Part shown: positions 37,010-44,344 of the stretch, piece after piece | How positions within the stretch are numbered: the first letter of the stretch is position 1 | Layout: every line of letters begins with the position of its first letter | From: a virus | Reading direction: 5' to 3' (one strand) | Length of the DNA stretch: 64,000 nt | Virus record (IMG/VR): IMGVR_UViG_3300007512_000011 | Location: 1-64,000 of that record | The notes under the pieces: model-generated | What the model was told of the DNA's origin: nothing | Databases searched by the model: none | What the model saw: the letters and a program-made list of their open reading frames with translations, nothing else | Translations under genes and position numbers: made by a program

Positions 37010-38044
37010 TTATTGCTCTTTTTGAATTTTTTTCAAATTCAAAATCAGGTCTCTCTCCTGTTTGGTTATTTCAGTGGGCACTTCAAGACAGAGATGCACC
37101 ATTTGATCACCTATAACACCCTCTCTCTTCATTCCCTTTCCAGACAATTTAACTACTGTGCCGTGCTGTGTACCGGGTGTCACCTTAAGAGAAACTTCAC
37201 CTGATAGTGTCTCAACAGTGACAGTTCCACCTAGAACAGCAAGCGGATACGAGATGTGCTTACGACAGTGTAGATCGTTCATCTCTCTCTCAAACTTAGG
37301 ATGAGGAACAACATCAACTCTAATGTATAGATCACCTGGCTGATTCGATGCTGGATGATGATTTCCTAGATTCTGAATTCTTAATCTTTCTCCGCTCATG
37401 ATTCCTACAGGAATGGTGAACTTTATCGCTCGAGGCTCTTGAACTCTTCCCAAGCCCTTACATGACTTGCACGGATTCTTAATAGTACTTCCGGAACCCT
37501 GGCAGTGACCACAAGTCATTGATATATTTAGAAAAGCAGCAGTGTGATGCATCTTACCAGAGCCGTTACAGTTGGGACAAGTCTGAACATCAGATGGATC
37601 TCTAATGCCCGCACCGCTACATTTGTCACATATGATCAAACTGTTATAGGTTGTCTGTTTTTCAATGCCTGAAAATGCTGACTCTAGAGAAATAGTCACC
37701 AGTATTTCAACATCCTCGCCTACTTGTGGACCCGAATCTGGCTGGCTATGCCCGCTAAAGAAAGATTCAAATCCAAAGTCTTTAAAGAAGCTTTCAAAAA
37801 TGTCATGTGGGTTATCTGCAAACGTCGTAAAATTTCGTGTACCTCCCAGATCATATTGCTTTCTTTTCTCGGGATCAGATAGCACCTCATATGCCTCAGA
37901 TGCTTCTTTGAACTTTGCTTCTGCATCTGGATTATCTGAATTTCTATCAGGATGATATTTTAATGCTAGCTCTCTATACACTTTCTTGATATCATCCTGT
38001 GATGCACTCTTGTCAACTCCTAACACACTGTAAAAATCAGACAA
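37010..38044 (-). CDS. dnaJ: Hsp40 co-chaperone DnaJ
   Basis: The 344-residue protein starts at TTG 38044 after GAGGG. The J domain includes YHPDRN (HPD) at about residue 30. A short Gly/Phe region is Phe-rich. Four CxxCxGxG zinc motifs follow ([32 protein letters not shown]) and then a substrate-binding C-terminal domain. It is coexpressed with DnaK just downstream. Confidence 0.96.
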   Translation of the reverse strand: MSDFYSVLGVDKSASQDDIKKVYRELALKYHPDRNSDNPDAEAKFKEASEAYEVLSDPEKRKQYDLGGTRNFTTFADNPHDIFESFFKDFGFESFFSGHSQPDSGPQVGEDVEILVTISLESAFSGIEKQTTYNSLIICDKCSGAGIRDPSDVQTCPNCNGSGKMHHTAAFLNISMTCGHCQGSGSTIKNPCKSCKGLGRVQEPRAIKFTIPVGIMSGERLRIQNLGNHHPASNQPGDLYIRVDVVPHPKFEREMNDLHCRKHISYPLAVLGGTVTVETLSGEVSLKVTPGTQHGTVVKLSGKGMKREGVIGDQMVHLCLEVPTEITKQERDLILNLKKIQKEQ

Positions 38045-38055
38045 GAAAGTACCCT

Positions 38056-38496
38056 CTACTCTATTGATCCATAGTAGGGTTCAAAGAGAAGCTCATTGCT
38101 ATCATTGCATCTCGAAAGATAATCATCAAGATCCTGAAATGATGTACAGACCTTTATGCCTGATTGTGCGAGCATCAAATTAAATGTGGCACCACCAGGA
38201 AGGCCTGCACAAAAATATACAATAGGTGTATCTGAATGATATGCTACACCAGCTTCGAAGATGCTTCCCATATCCTTGTCACGTGTATTACAAATCACAA
38301 AATCATTTCCAAGAATGTGCTCTACATTTCCCTCAAATGTATCCTTCTGTGTTTGCAGATCAGCAGTTGGAGGACAGATGAAAAAATCTTTCGGTGAAAA
38401 ATATTCATAGCCATTTTTTGTTAATAGCTCTTTGATGGTTTCAACCTCCTCAAAAGCTGCAGGTGTGAACCAAGAACTTGCGATATATGCTTTCAT
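38056..38496 (-). CDS. nucleoside 2-deoxyribosyltransferase-like protein
   Basis: The 146-residue protein starts at ATG 38496 (AAGGAA). It carries the N-deoxyribosyltransferase pattern: an early KAYIASSWF, a [15 protein letters not shown] motif with the nucleophilic Glu, and IVYFCAG. The enzymes swap bases on deoxyribonucleosides or hydrolyse deoxynucleoside monophosphates. Next to ThyX it could recycle or hydrolyse nonstandard pyrimidine deoxynucleotides. The specificity is unknown. Confidence 0.8.
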   Translation of the reverse strand: MKAYIASSWFTPAAFEEVETIKELLTKNGYEYFSPKDFFICPPTADLQTQKDTFEGNVEHILGNDFVICNTRDKDMGSIFEAGVAYHSDTPIVYFCAGLPGGATFNLMLAQSGIKVCTSFQDLDDYLSRCNDSNELLFEPYYGSIE

Positions 38497-38498
38497 TA

Positions 38499-39479
38499 TT
38501 ATTCCTTTGTATTCTTATAGGCTGTTTCAAGATTAGTAATTTCATCTATCAGTCCATTCCAAATCTGACGAAACTTTGTGTTTCCCTCAGACTCCTCAAC
38601 GGGCGGATTTGTTCCATTTAGGTCATATCGATGTGCCTGATAGATTGTATCATTTGGATGATATTCTATGTGCTTATCACTATCAGAATCAGGCCAGTAT
38701 AAATTTGTACCTGTTCCAGATCTCAGATTTCTAATATAATGCCAGGCAGGACCTGTCAGTGCTTTTGTACCAATAACAGCACTAGCTTCAGGGAGGACCT
38801 TGATAATTTCAAGAGCCATTTTCGCTGCAATGAGATTATCAACTGCAGGCTGAATTTGCTTATCAGCCCGCTGCTTAACAAGCCCGATAATATCCTTTAG
38901 ATTAAACCTTCCGTAATAAAATGTTGACAAACACTTTGGCAAGATTGTACGAGCATCCATCATGGAAATCTGATTGGTATCAACCATGTCGGCATAGAGC
39001 TGCTTGGCATCGTCAACATGACGCTTCCATCGACGATAAAGCTCAGGACTATTTTCAACCGAAGAAGGAACAAGGCATGGCTCATGATGCAAGAATCTAT
39101 CACCTGTACACTGTGCAGCAAAAGATCCAGCTCGATGTCGAATTAGATGAGTCACGGTCTGCAAATCAATGCCGGCAAACTTAAAGGTAAAGCTGAAGAT
39201 CTCCATTGGTGTCGGCAATGCACGAAAGCAAAGCACATCCTCGAGATTTTCACTAAGCTCTAGCTGTGAAGCTCCTGAAGGGTTTGTGTAGTCTGGTTGA
39301 TCCGCCCACGTTGCCTTCACAAATCTCCACGCGACATCTCTCATCTGCTGGGGAGTTGGGTGATCTACAAGCTCAATATCTAGTGCATCGAGATCATTTA
39401 AGAATTGCGTTGTTGGATCTTCATCAAATCGAAGCGCCATTGGCAATTTTACAGGTTCAAGGTTTTTATCTTGTGGCAT
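38499..39479 (-). CDS. divergent ThyX (flavin-dependent thymidylate synthase-like)
   Basis: The 326-residue protein starts at ATG 39479. RHRAGSFAAQCTGDR at residues 114-128 aligns with the ThyX signature RHRx7S but has Cys for Ser and an altered end. The region normally containing AQxEIR, with the arginine that contacts dUMP, reads KQIQPAVDNL. The sequence is long for ThyX. This family forms dTMP from dUMP using FAD and methylene-THF. Loss of key residues could mean altered substrate or chemistry, or a nonfunctional copy. Neighbours support a pyrimidine role. Confidence 0.75.
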   Translation of the reverse strand: MPQDKNLEPVKLPMALRFDEDPTTQFLNDLDALDIELVDHPTPQQMRDVAWRFVKATWADQPDYTNPSGASQLELSENLEDVLCFRALPTPMEIFSFTFKFAGIDLQTVTHLIRHRAGSFAAQCTGDRFLHHEPCLVPSSVENSPELYRRWKRHVDDAKQLYADMVDTNQISMMDARTILPKCLSTFYYGRFNLKDIIGLVKQRADKQIQPAVDNLIAAKMALEIIKVLPEASAVIGTKALTGPAWHYIRNLRSGTGTNLYWPDSDSDKHIEYHPNDTIYQAHRYDLNGTNPPVEESEGNTKFRQIWNGLIDEITNLETAYKNTKE

Positions 39480-39509
39480 ATGAGAATCCTTTGTAGTAAT
39501 TTTATGCTG

Positions 39510-40451
39510 TTAGAGAGAATGTTTATTTAAAAAGAGTCGTAAAAAATCTTTTGAGTCATCATACATTGATATGTTTTCGCGACCCTCTAGTTCAGTGTTA
39601 TATGATGTTCTTGGAGAATAGACATGAATACCGTGCTTTGCATACTCAGCTGCATGCTTTGCTGAATCATCGATTGCACAGACGACTTTTCCAGAATCAA
39701 AATAATCTGACTGTGTGAGCCATCTATACTTTTCAGAGCTAAAGCTAATTCTATCATACTGCAAGCCCGACTCATTTATCCAGTGAAAAGTATCATAACA
39801 ACAAAGCAAATTTTCATTAGGACGGGCAGTCAGTATATGTACCCAATATCCTGCATCTTTAATCTGATTTATAGCAGAGATCATCTTCTTGTTTGGTGCC
39901 AGATTGCGTAATTCTCTTTCTCTGATGAAGTCAAAAAAGACCTTTTCCGGATTTAACCCAGCTGCTTTTACCTCTGATGTTGTATAGTATTCAGAAGAAT
40001 TTCTATCGATCTTAAGATTATGATTTTTCTCCAACCACTCTATAAATCCCGATCTGAATTCTATTATGACATCGTCCAAGTCAAGAATTATTACCTCTTG
40101 GCCCTCCCATTGGCTCTTAGATGATTGATAACGGGTGTGCAAAAAGAGGTCTTTGTCATGAAACGCAGAGACAAACTGATCACTCGAAATGTCCCACAGA
40201 TTCAAGATAGCCAAAATATATCGAAATACATCAACAGACTCATACAGAATTTTCGTTTTATTGACAGGTACGATTTCACTAGTGTGATCTTTATAGTTTA
40301 GCCCAGACACTAGAGAAGAGACCTCTGCGTGCAATGCTAGAGAAAAAGACTTTGTAGTCTCTTCTTTCTGCTTCTCTGAAAGCTTGTCAGAGCTGTAGAA
40401 CAGATCATTAAAAACTCTCTGTCTACTAAAAAGGTCGTCGATGGTTGACAA
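39510..40451 (-). CDS. fusion: all-alpha NTP-pyrophosphatase (dUTPase-like) + HAD phosphatase
   Basis: The 313-residue protein starts at TTG 40451. Residues 1-115 resemble a dimeric dUTPase/MazG-type all-alpha pyrophosphatase (HAEVSS and ESVDVFRY). Residues 118-313 form a HAD hydrolase, with the nucleophile motif ILDLDDVII, HILTARP and CAIDDSAKHA, similar to 5'(3')-deoxyribonucleotidases. I infer sequential hydrolysis of a nucleotide such as dUTP to dUMP and on to deoxynucleoside, or specific removal of an unwanted or modified nucleotide. The fusion is not one I recognise. Confidence 0.75.
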   Translation of the reverse strand: MSTIDDLFSRQRVFNDLFYSSDKLSEKQKEETTKSFSLALHAEVSSLVSGLNYKDHTSEIVPVNKTKILYESVDVFRYILAILNLWDISSDQFVSAFHDKDLFLHTRYQSSKSQWEGQEVIILDLDDVIIEFRSGFIEWLEKNHNLKIDRNSSEYYTTSEVKAAGLNPEKVFFDFIRERELRNLAPNKKMISAINQIKDAGYWVHILTARPNENLLCCYDTFHWINESGLQYDRISFSSEKYRWLTQSDYFDSGKVVCAIDDSAKHAAEYAKHGIHVYSPRTSYNTELEGRENISMYDDSKDFLRLFLNKHSL

Positions 40452-40452
40452 T

Positions 40453-40839
40453 CTAATATCCGTCTTTTAATCTACTGTGGATTATTTCATCTTTTAAAAC
40501 ATAAGCCTTGTATAGATCATCTGCATCATAGCCGGCAAGGATTATCAGTGAGAAAAAATAATTGAAAGCATCAACTATCTCTTCCAGGAACTCCCTATCA
40601 TCGAATTCTTCGATATTTGTAACCCGATGTGGTTTCCAGTTTTTCAAATGCTGCAAAGCCTCAAACATTTCCTCTACACCGCGCAGTGCCATATCACGAC
40701 AAAGCTGCTGATTTTCTTTTTTCTTTAGATCAATCGGCAATTCTGGATATGCTTCTGGGAAGCTTTTTCTCAATTCCTGCATGAATGACTTCCGAAGCTC
40801 AAACATGCTAATCAGCCTGTCTTTCATCTTCCTCGGCAT
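40453..40839 (-). CDS. dimeric dUTPase-like pyrophosphatase
   Basis: The protein of up to 128 residues starts at ATG 40839 or another ATG a few codons later. It contains helical motifs of the all-alpha dUTPase_2/MazG superfamily: RGVEEMFEAL, then DREFLEEIVDAFNYFFSL with the metal-binding ExxD pattern. It probably hydrolyses dUTP to dUMP, supplying ThyX and excluding uracil from DNA. It directly precedes the fused paralogue. Confidence 0.78.
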   Translation of the reverse strand: MPRKMKDRLISMFELRKSFMQELRKSFPEAYPELPIDLKKKENQQLCRDMALRGVEEMFEALQHLKNWKPHRVTNIEEFDDREFLEEIVDAFNYFFSLIILAGYDADDLYKAYVLKDEIIHSRLKDGY

Positions 40840-41056
40840 CCTGAATTTGTGAAACCTCTTCTAGCAATTGTGACACTTGATTCTCAGAAACTTCTCTGTA
40901 CTCAGGTGTTAACACTAGTGTGCTGTCATCTAGTTCAGAGCTTGTCACTCTAATCATTCTAAGATGATCAATCACGTCTGTTCCGGTGATAATAGCTAGT
41001 TGCACCAGCTTTGCCACCTGGCCTATTACCTCATCTGAAAGTTTATATTCTTCCAC
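40808..41056 (-). CDS. small hypothetical protein (82 aa)
   Basis: The 82-residue acidic helical protein starts at GTG 41056 with AGGAG upstream and overlaps the dUTPase-like gene by 32 bases. It has no signal or recognisable domain. The context suggests a nucleotide-metabolism accessory factor, but there is no direct evidence. Confidence 0.55.
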   Translation of the reverse strand: MEEYKLSDEVIGQVAKLVQLAIITGTDVIDHLRMIRVTSSELDDSTLVLTPEYREVSENQVSQLLEEVSQIQDAEEDERQAD

Positions 41057-41065
41057 GTCTTTCTC

Positions 41066-41872
41066 CTAATTTTGAACCTCGGGAACCCAGTGTGTAGTTC
41101 TTCCGTCAGAAGTTCTTTCCTTGATTACTTGATTACCGATTGGATCAACATCCTGATTATAAACAGCAAATCTTCTAGTGTATTTGCCAGAATTTCCATC
41201 AAAATCTTGATATGTGGAAATAGTTGCACCGCCAGTCCTATAAGACTCACGGATAGTTGATTTTATGCTTTTATTTAAAGCAGAAATCTCTCGATCACTA
41301 AGACTACTACAAAGTCTATGGGGAGAAATTCTGGCCATATATAGTGATTCTGCTTTTAGATAATTTCCAACCCCTGCGATCACAGATTGATCCATTACTG
41401 CCTGGACAATAGTTTTATTCTTTCTTTTTCTTAGAGCATTTTTAAATTCAAAATCAGTTATATCTTGTGATAGCATATCTGGGCCTAGCTTTGTGAGCTT
41501 GCGACACAAGTAGTCATGACCTTTTACAAACCTTAGTGTTCCAAAGTTACGCATATCATTAAAGAAGATCTCATCATCTTCAATGGTTAATTTAACCCTA
41601 CTATGTTTCGTCGCCCCTGACTGCCATGTACCTGACATTCCCAATGTGCTCCAGATGCTCCAGCCTTCATCTAGCTTAAAGTAAATAAATTTTCCATGAC
41701 ATTCAACAGAAGTTATCATTCTTGGTAAATTTTTGATAAGATCAAATGATCCCTCTGGAGGGCCGTGCCTTGTGTATCTTCCACTTAACAAATCAATCTT
41801 AAGTAAACATTTTTCTGTGAGCCTCTCTGATAAAGCGTCAACGATATGTCTAACTTCTGGACCCTCTGGCAT
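41066..41872 (-). CDS. Fpg/Nei-type DNA glycosylase lacking the classic zinc finger
   Basis: The start at ATG 41872 gives the diagnostic PEGPEVRH N terminus (Pro after Met is the catalytic nucleophile, then Glu). An upstream reading at 41959 adds 29 residues and is rejected. The conserved Lys in GKFIYFKL and the helix-two-turn-helix IAGVGNYLKAESLY are present. The C terminus ends in TSDGRTTHWVPEVQN rather than a four-Cys finger, as in zincless-finger relatives. It removes oxidised or modified bases and cleaves by beta/delta elimination. It is divergent from the lone plus-strand gene by 45 bases. Confidence 0.92.
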   Translation of the reverse strand: MPEGPEVRHIVDALSERLTEKCLLKIDLLSGRYTRHGPPEGSFDLIKNLPRMITSVECHGKFIYFKLDEGWSIWSTLGMSGTWQSGATKHSRVKLTIEDDEIFFNDMRNFGTLRFVKGHDYLCRKLTKLGPDMLSQDITDFEFKNALRKRKNKTIVQAVMDQSVIAGVGNYLKAESLYMARISPHRLCSSLSDREISALNKSIKSTIRESYRTGGATISTYQDFDGNSGKYTRRFAVYNQDVDPIGNQVIKERTSDGRTTHWVPEVQN

Positions 41873-41917
41873 AAAAACCCCTGTAGAAATGTTACCACTT
41901 AAATTCAAAGTGTTCAA

Positions 41918-42577
41918 ATGAAAAGAGTAATCATTTCCGATACACACATAGGCAGTCAATTCTACAAATCAAGTGAGCTATTAAGCTTTTTAACAAGTGA
42001 AAGCTATGATCAGCTTATTCTAGCCGGAGACATTATTGATTTCATAAAAATCCCGGTCTTTACCAATCGGTGTAAAAAGATTCTAGAAACAATCGATTAT
42101 CAGAAAGAGATCATCTATGTAGTCGGAAATCACGATGAAAGCTTAGTCGGTCTAATAGGAGACAACCTTTTTGGCATTAACTTTGTCAAAAAATATGAGT
42201 TTGAAGAAGGAGGCAGAAAATTTAGAATAGAGCACGGTGATGAGTACACCAAAGGTGCACTGCATAATAAGCTCTTTGTAACACTTCTGTCTGTCATCCA
42301 GAACATTCTTGAATTCACATTTAAGTTTGACTTTACTACATGGTGGACAGGAATTCAGATTAAGCGTCACAAATTACGAAGCGTCATTCATGTGCTTAGG
42401 CACAATGAAGATGTGGATGTCTTTATAATGGGACACACCCATAATCCTGAAGCGTTAATATGGGTGGACGAAGATCAACATATTAAGACTTATATTAATG
42501 CTGGCGACTGGGTCACTCATCAAACCTATGTCACTATTATTGATAGTATCGCTCGATTACGAAAGTTCGAATCATAG
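41918..42577 (+). CDS. calcineurin-like metallophosphoesterase (only plus-strand gene)
   Basis: The 219-residue protein starts at ATG 41918; the ribosome-binding site is weak. Motifs are complete: SDTHIGS, LAGDIIDF, VVGNHDE, IEHGDE and MGHTHNPE. It most resembles the LpxH/UDP-2,3-diacylglucosamine pyrophosphatase-like subgroup. The middle carries a hydrophobic stretch (KLFVTLLSVIQNILEF). It is divergently oriented from Fpg and convergent with the MBD4-like gene, so it may have been inserted as a unit or use its own promoter. The substrate is unknown. Confidence 0.88.
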   Translation: MKRVIISDTHIGSQFYKSSELLSFLTSESYDQLILAGDIIDFIKIPVFTNRCKKILETIDYQKEIIYVVGNHDESLVGLIGDNLFGINFVKKYEFEEGGRKFRIEHGDEYTKGALHNKLFVTLLSVIQNILEFTFKFDFTTWWTGIQIKRHKLRSVIHVLRHNEDVDVFIMGHTHNPEALIWVDEDQHIKTYINAGDWVTHQTYVTIIDSIARLRKFES

Positions 42578-42596
42578 CATCTCATCTAATGCATGT

Positions 42597-43031
42597 TTAA
42601 GCAACCTGAGCAGTTTGATTTTTTAACCATGTGTGATAGTCATTTAGGGCATTATCTCTGGGTTGCACATCTTTCCAATCGCCTAAGCAAAAAATACGAT
42701 AAGCATCGGAAGCATACTTTCCGATCCCGTAGAGAACTTCTGGGTTATCCCTCCACTTCTTGTTGATGTAATCATCAGACATTCTCACCAGGGCCTTAGA
42801 TCGTCTCTGTGACAATCCTAGCGGCTGTATCATAGTCTTGACATCTTCAAGATTTGCATTCGACGCTGCTTGTGGAGTTGGGTATTTTAGAAAAAATTCC
42901 CACATATACGGTTCTGCATCAACCCTTTTTGTTAGGTTGCAAAAGATACATGCGACAAATATTTTCCAGGGATCCTGCCAAAGATGCTCTTGAATGAGAT
43001 TGTAAGGTGAGCGTGGGGGCTGCCAGGACAT
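42597..43031 (-). CDS. HhH-GPD DNA glycosylase resembling MBD4 catalytic domain
   Basis: The 144-residue protein starts at ATG 43031, after AGGAG. It has the pattern of the glycosylase domain of animal MBD4: HLWQDPWKIFVACIF, IQPLGLSQRRSKALVR, YGIGKYASDAYRIFC, and DVQPRDNALNDYHTWL, including the helix-hairpin-helix and the catalytic Asp in the last motif. MBD4 removes T or U opposite G, and 5-substituted uracils. Its presence beside Fpg suggests base excision tuned to unusual phage DNA. Close resemblance is judged by eye from the conserved pattern. Confidence 0.82.
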   Translation of the reverse strand: MSWQPPRSPYNLIQEHLWQDPWKIFVACIFCNLTKRVDAEPYMWEFFLKYPTPQAASNANLEDVKTMIQPLGLSQRRSKALVRMSDDYINKKWRDNPEVLYGIGKYASDAYRIFCLGDWKDVQPRDNALNDYHTWLKNQTAQVA

Positions 43032-43069
43032 AATATCTCCTGAGTAATTTTAAATCATACACTGCATTT

Positions 43070-43726
43070 TTACACGTCTTCAGACCAGCCTCTCATCTCT
43101 GCAAAAGCATTCATTAACTCAACTTTTTCCTCTGGGCTACTAAGTGCCCATGTCCAAATTAGCGTCATTTTTATTTCTTCTATCTTACCTTCTAAGTCAA
43201 AAATTTCAGAATTGAGATACTGGGCTAGATCTTCTCCATCACTAGGCATCTCAACACCTAGCTCCGATGCAGCTTCAACCAATCCAGAAAAATTCCCGCT
43301 TTGATATGCATCAGTTGCAAGCGTGTAGAGGGAAACCAATTTTTCTCGTAGTTTTTCACTAAGACTATCTGGAACTTTATCAGGATGAGTTATAACTGCC
43401 ACATCTCTGAATAGCTGTTTGGCCCATCTGGGCTGATTTTTTGCAGAGGATGTATCAGAGATTTCTAAATCTTCAATCTCCTCACGATCACTCTCGCTGG
43501 TGGTCAGCACTTCCTCAGCCATGGGGTCAGAGTCATTTGTGTCATCTGTATCTAATGAGGCATCAGAAATCTCGTCATCCTCAGCACCCATTTCTTTCTT
43601 TTTTGTAATAGCGTCAGTAAAGAACTCTATTTTTGCCTTTTCGTATATTTGCTGGCACTCTGCAAATTCTTCCTTGAGATACTTTATTTGATACACAAGC
43701 TTATGAATCTTGTGGCTATGGGACAC
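43070..43726 (-). CDS. J-domain-like protein
   Basis: The 218-residue protein starts at GTG 43726. A helical N terminus and an acidic Ser/Asp/Glu-rich linker precede ELFR-like helices and ITHPDKVPDSLSEKLREK, which fits helices II-III of a J domain with the HPD motif (residues about 110-150). J proteins stimulate the Hsp70 ATPase, so it could be a second, targeted partner of phage DnaK. The remaining C-terminal helix is unassigned. The J-domain call rests on the HPDK motif and flanking helices. Confidence 0.6.
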   Translation of the reverse strand: MSHSHKIHKLVYQIKYLKEEFAECQQIYEKAKIEFFTDAITKKKEMGAEDDEISDASLDTDDTNDSDPMAEEVLTTSESDREEIEDLEISDTSSAKNQPRWAKQLFRDVAVITHPDKVPDSLSEKLREKLVSLYTLATDAYQSGNFSGLVEAASELGVEMPSDGEDLAQYLNSEIFDLEGKIEEIKMTLIWTWALSSPEEKVELMNAFAEMRGWSEDV

Positions 43727-43763
43727 AATCTATCTCGATTTCTGTAATATGCGTTGTGCCGAT

Positions 43764-44252
43764 TTATTCACTTGTGCGCTCTTCAAAATGCCTTATGTCT
43801 TTTAACTTTTCTGGTCTCGTTCCTGCTTTGCGACGATTTAAATTTTCACCATTTTCAACACGCTCTTGCACACGATTGTGTGCTTCGATCTCTGTCTGCT
43901 TCTCTACTATATGCTCATCTATTGATTGTGCGTATACCTGGAAGCCTTCGACCATGCCTATTCTCTTAGAGAGAATATGTCTTTCATTTGACACGTACTC
44001 AACTGAGTAGCTCTCTAGCTTTTGCAGCGCAGAACGTGCAATTTCAGCCCTTTCTTCAAGAGATTCAGCATCTTCTAGCTGTTCTCTAGTGCTTTTAATA
44101 AAGGCAGAAATTGCAGCACAAGGAACGCTTACTGACTCGAGACGTATCTGATCAATTTGCACCTGTCTTGACACTTTTTGAATGTTCTCATCAAGCCCGA
44201 CACGAACATCTTTCAGAACATTGATATGGTATTCTAAACTACTACTTGACAT
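43764..44252 (-). CDS. coiled-coil hypothetical protein (162 aa)
   Basis: The 162-residue protein starts at ATG 44252 with GAGG. It is almost entirely helical with long heptad-like runs (EQLEDAESLEERAEIARSAL) and a basic C-terminal Arg/Lys-rich segment. No known family is recognised; a tail-associated or virion accessory function fits its place next to the tail-fibre genes. A late-type motif and terminator lie directly upstream. Confidence 0.6.
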   Translation of the reverse strand: MSSSSLEYHINVLKDVRVGLDENIQKVSRQVQIDQIRLESVSVPCAAISAFIKSTREQLEDAESLEERAEIARSALQKLESYSVEYVSNERHILSKRIGMVEGFQVYAQSIDEHIVEKQTEIEAHNRVQERVENGENLNRRKAGTRPEKLKDIRHFEERTSE

Positions 44253-44282
44253 TTATATATCCTCAAATTACACATCATAATC

Positions 44283-44289
44283 ATAAATA
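44283..44289 (-). promoter_or_regulatory. putative late promoter after tail-fibre terminator
   Basis: Minus-strand TTATTTATGATTATG begins directly after the 44291-44321 terminator and is 31 bases upstream of the coiled-coil gene. It matches the TATTTA(A/T) motif. Confidence 0.4.
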
Positions 44290-44290
44290 A

Positions 44291-44321
44291 ATCGTCCCCG
44301 GAGTTAAACCCCGGGGACGAT
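44291..44321 (-). terminator. rho-independent terminator of the tail-fibre gene
   Basis: ATCGTCCCCGG and CCGGGGACGAT form an 11-base perfect stem with a nine-base loop, followed on the minus strand by a T-rich tract (TTATTTATGA). It ends transcription from the 44345-46849 tail-fibre gene. Confidence 0.85.
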
Positions 44322-44344
44322 AATAATCATCAATTTTGTTAGCT

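Noticed and set aside
41873-41959. Extended N terminus for the Fpg-type protein
   Set aside because: Catalysis needs Pro directly after the initiator Met, and the internal ATG at 41872 provides PEGPEVRH.
43764-44252. Tape-measure or terminase role for the coiled-coil gene
   Set aside because: It is too short, with no ATPase or nuclease motifs.
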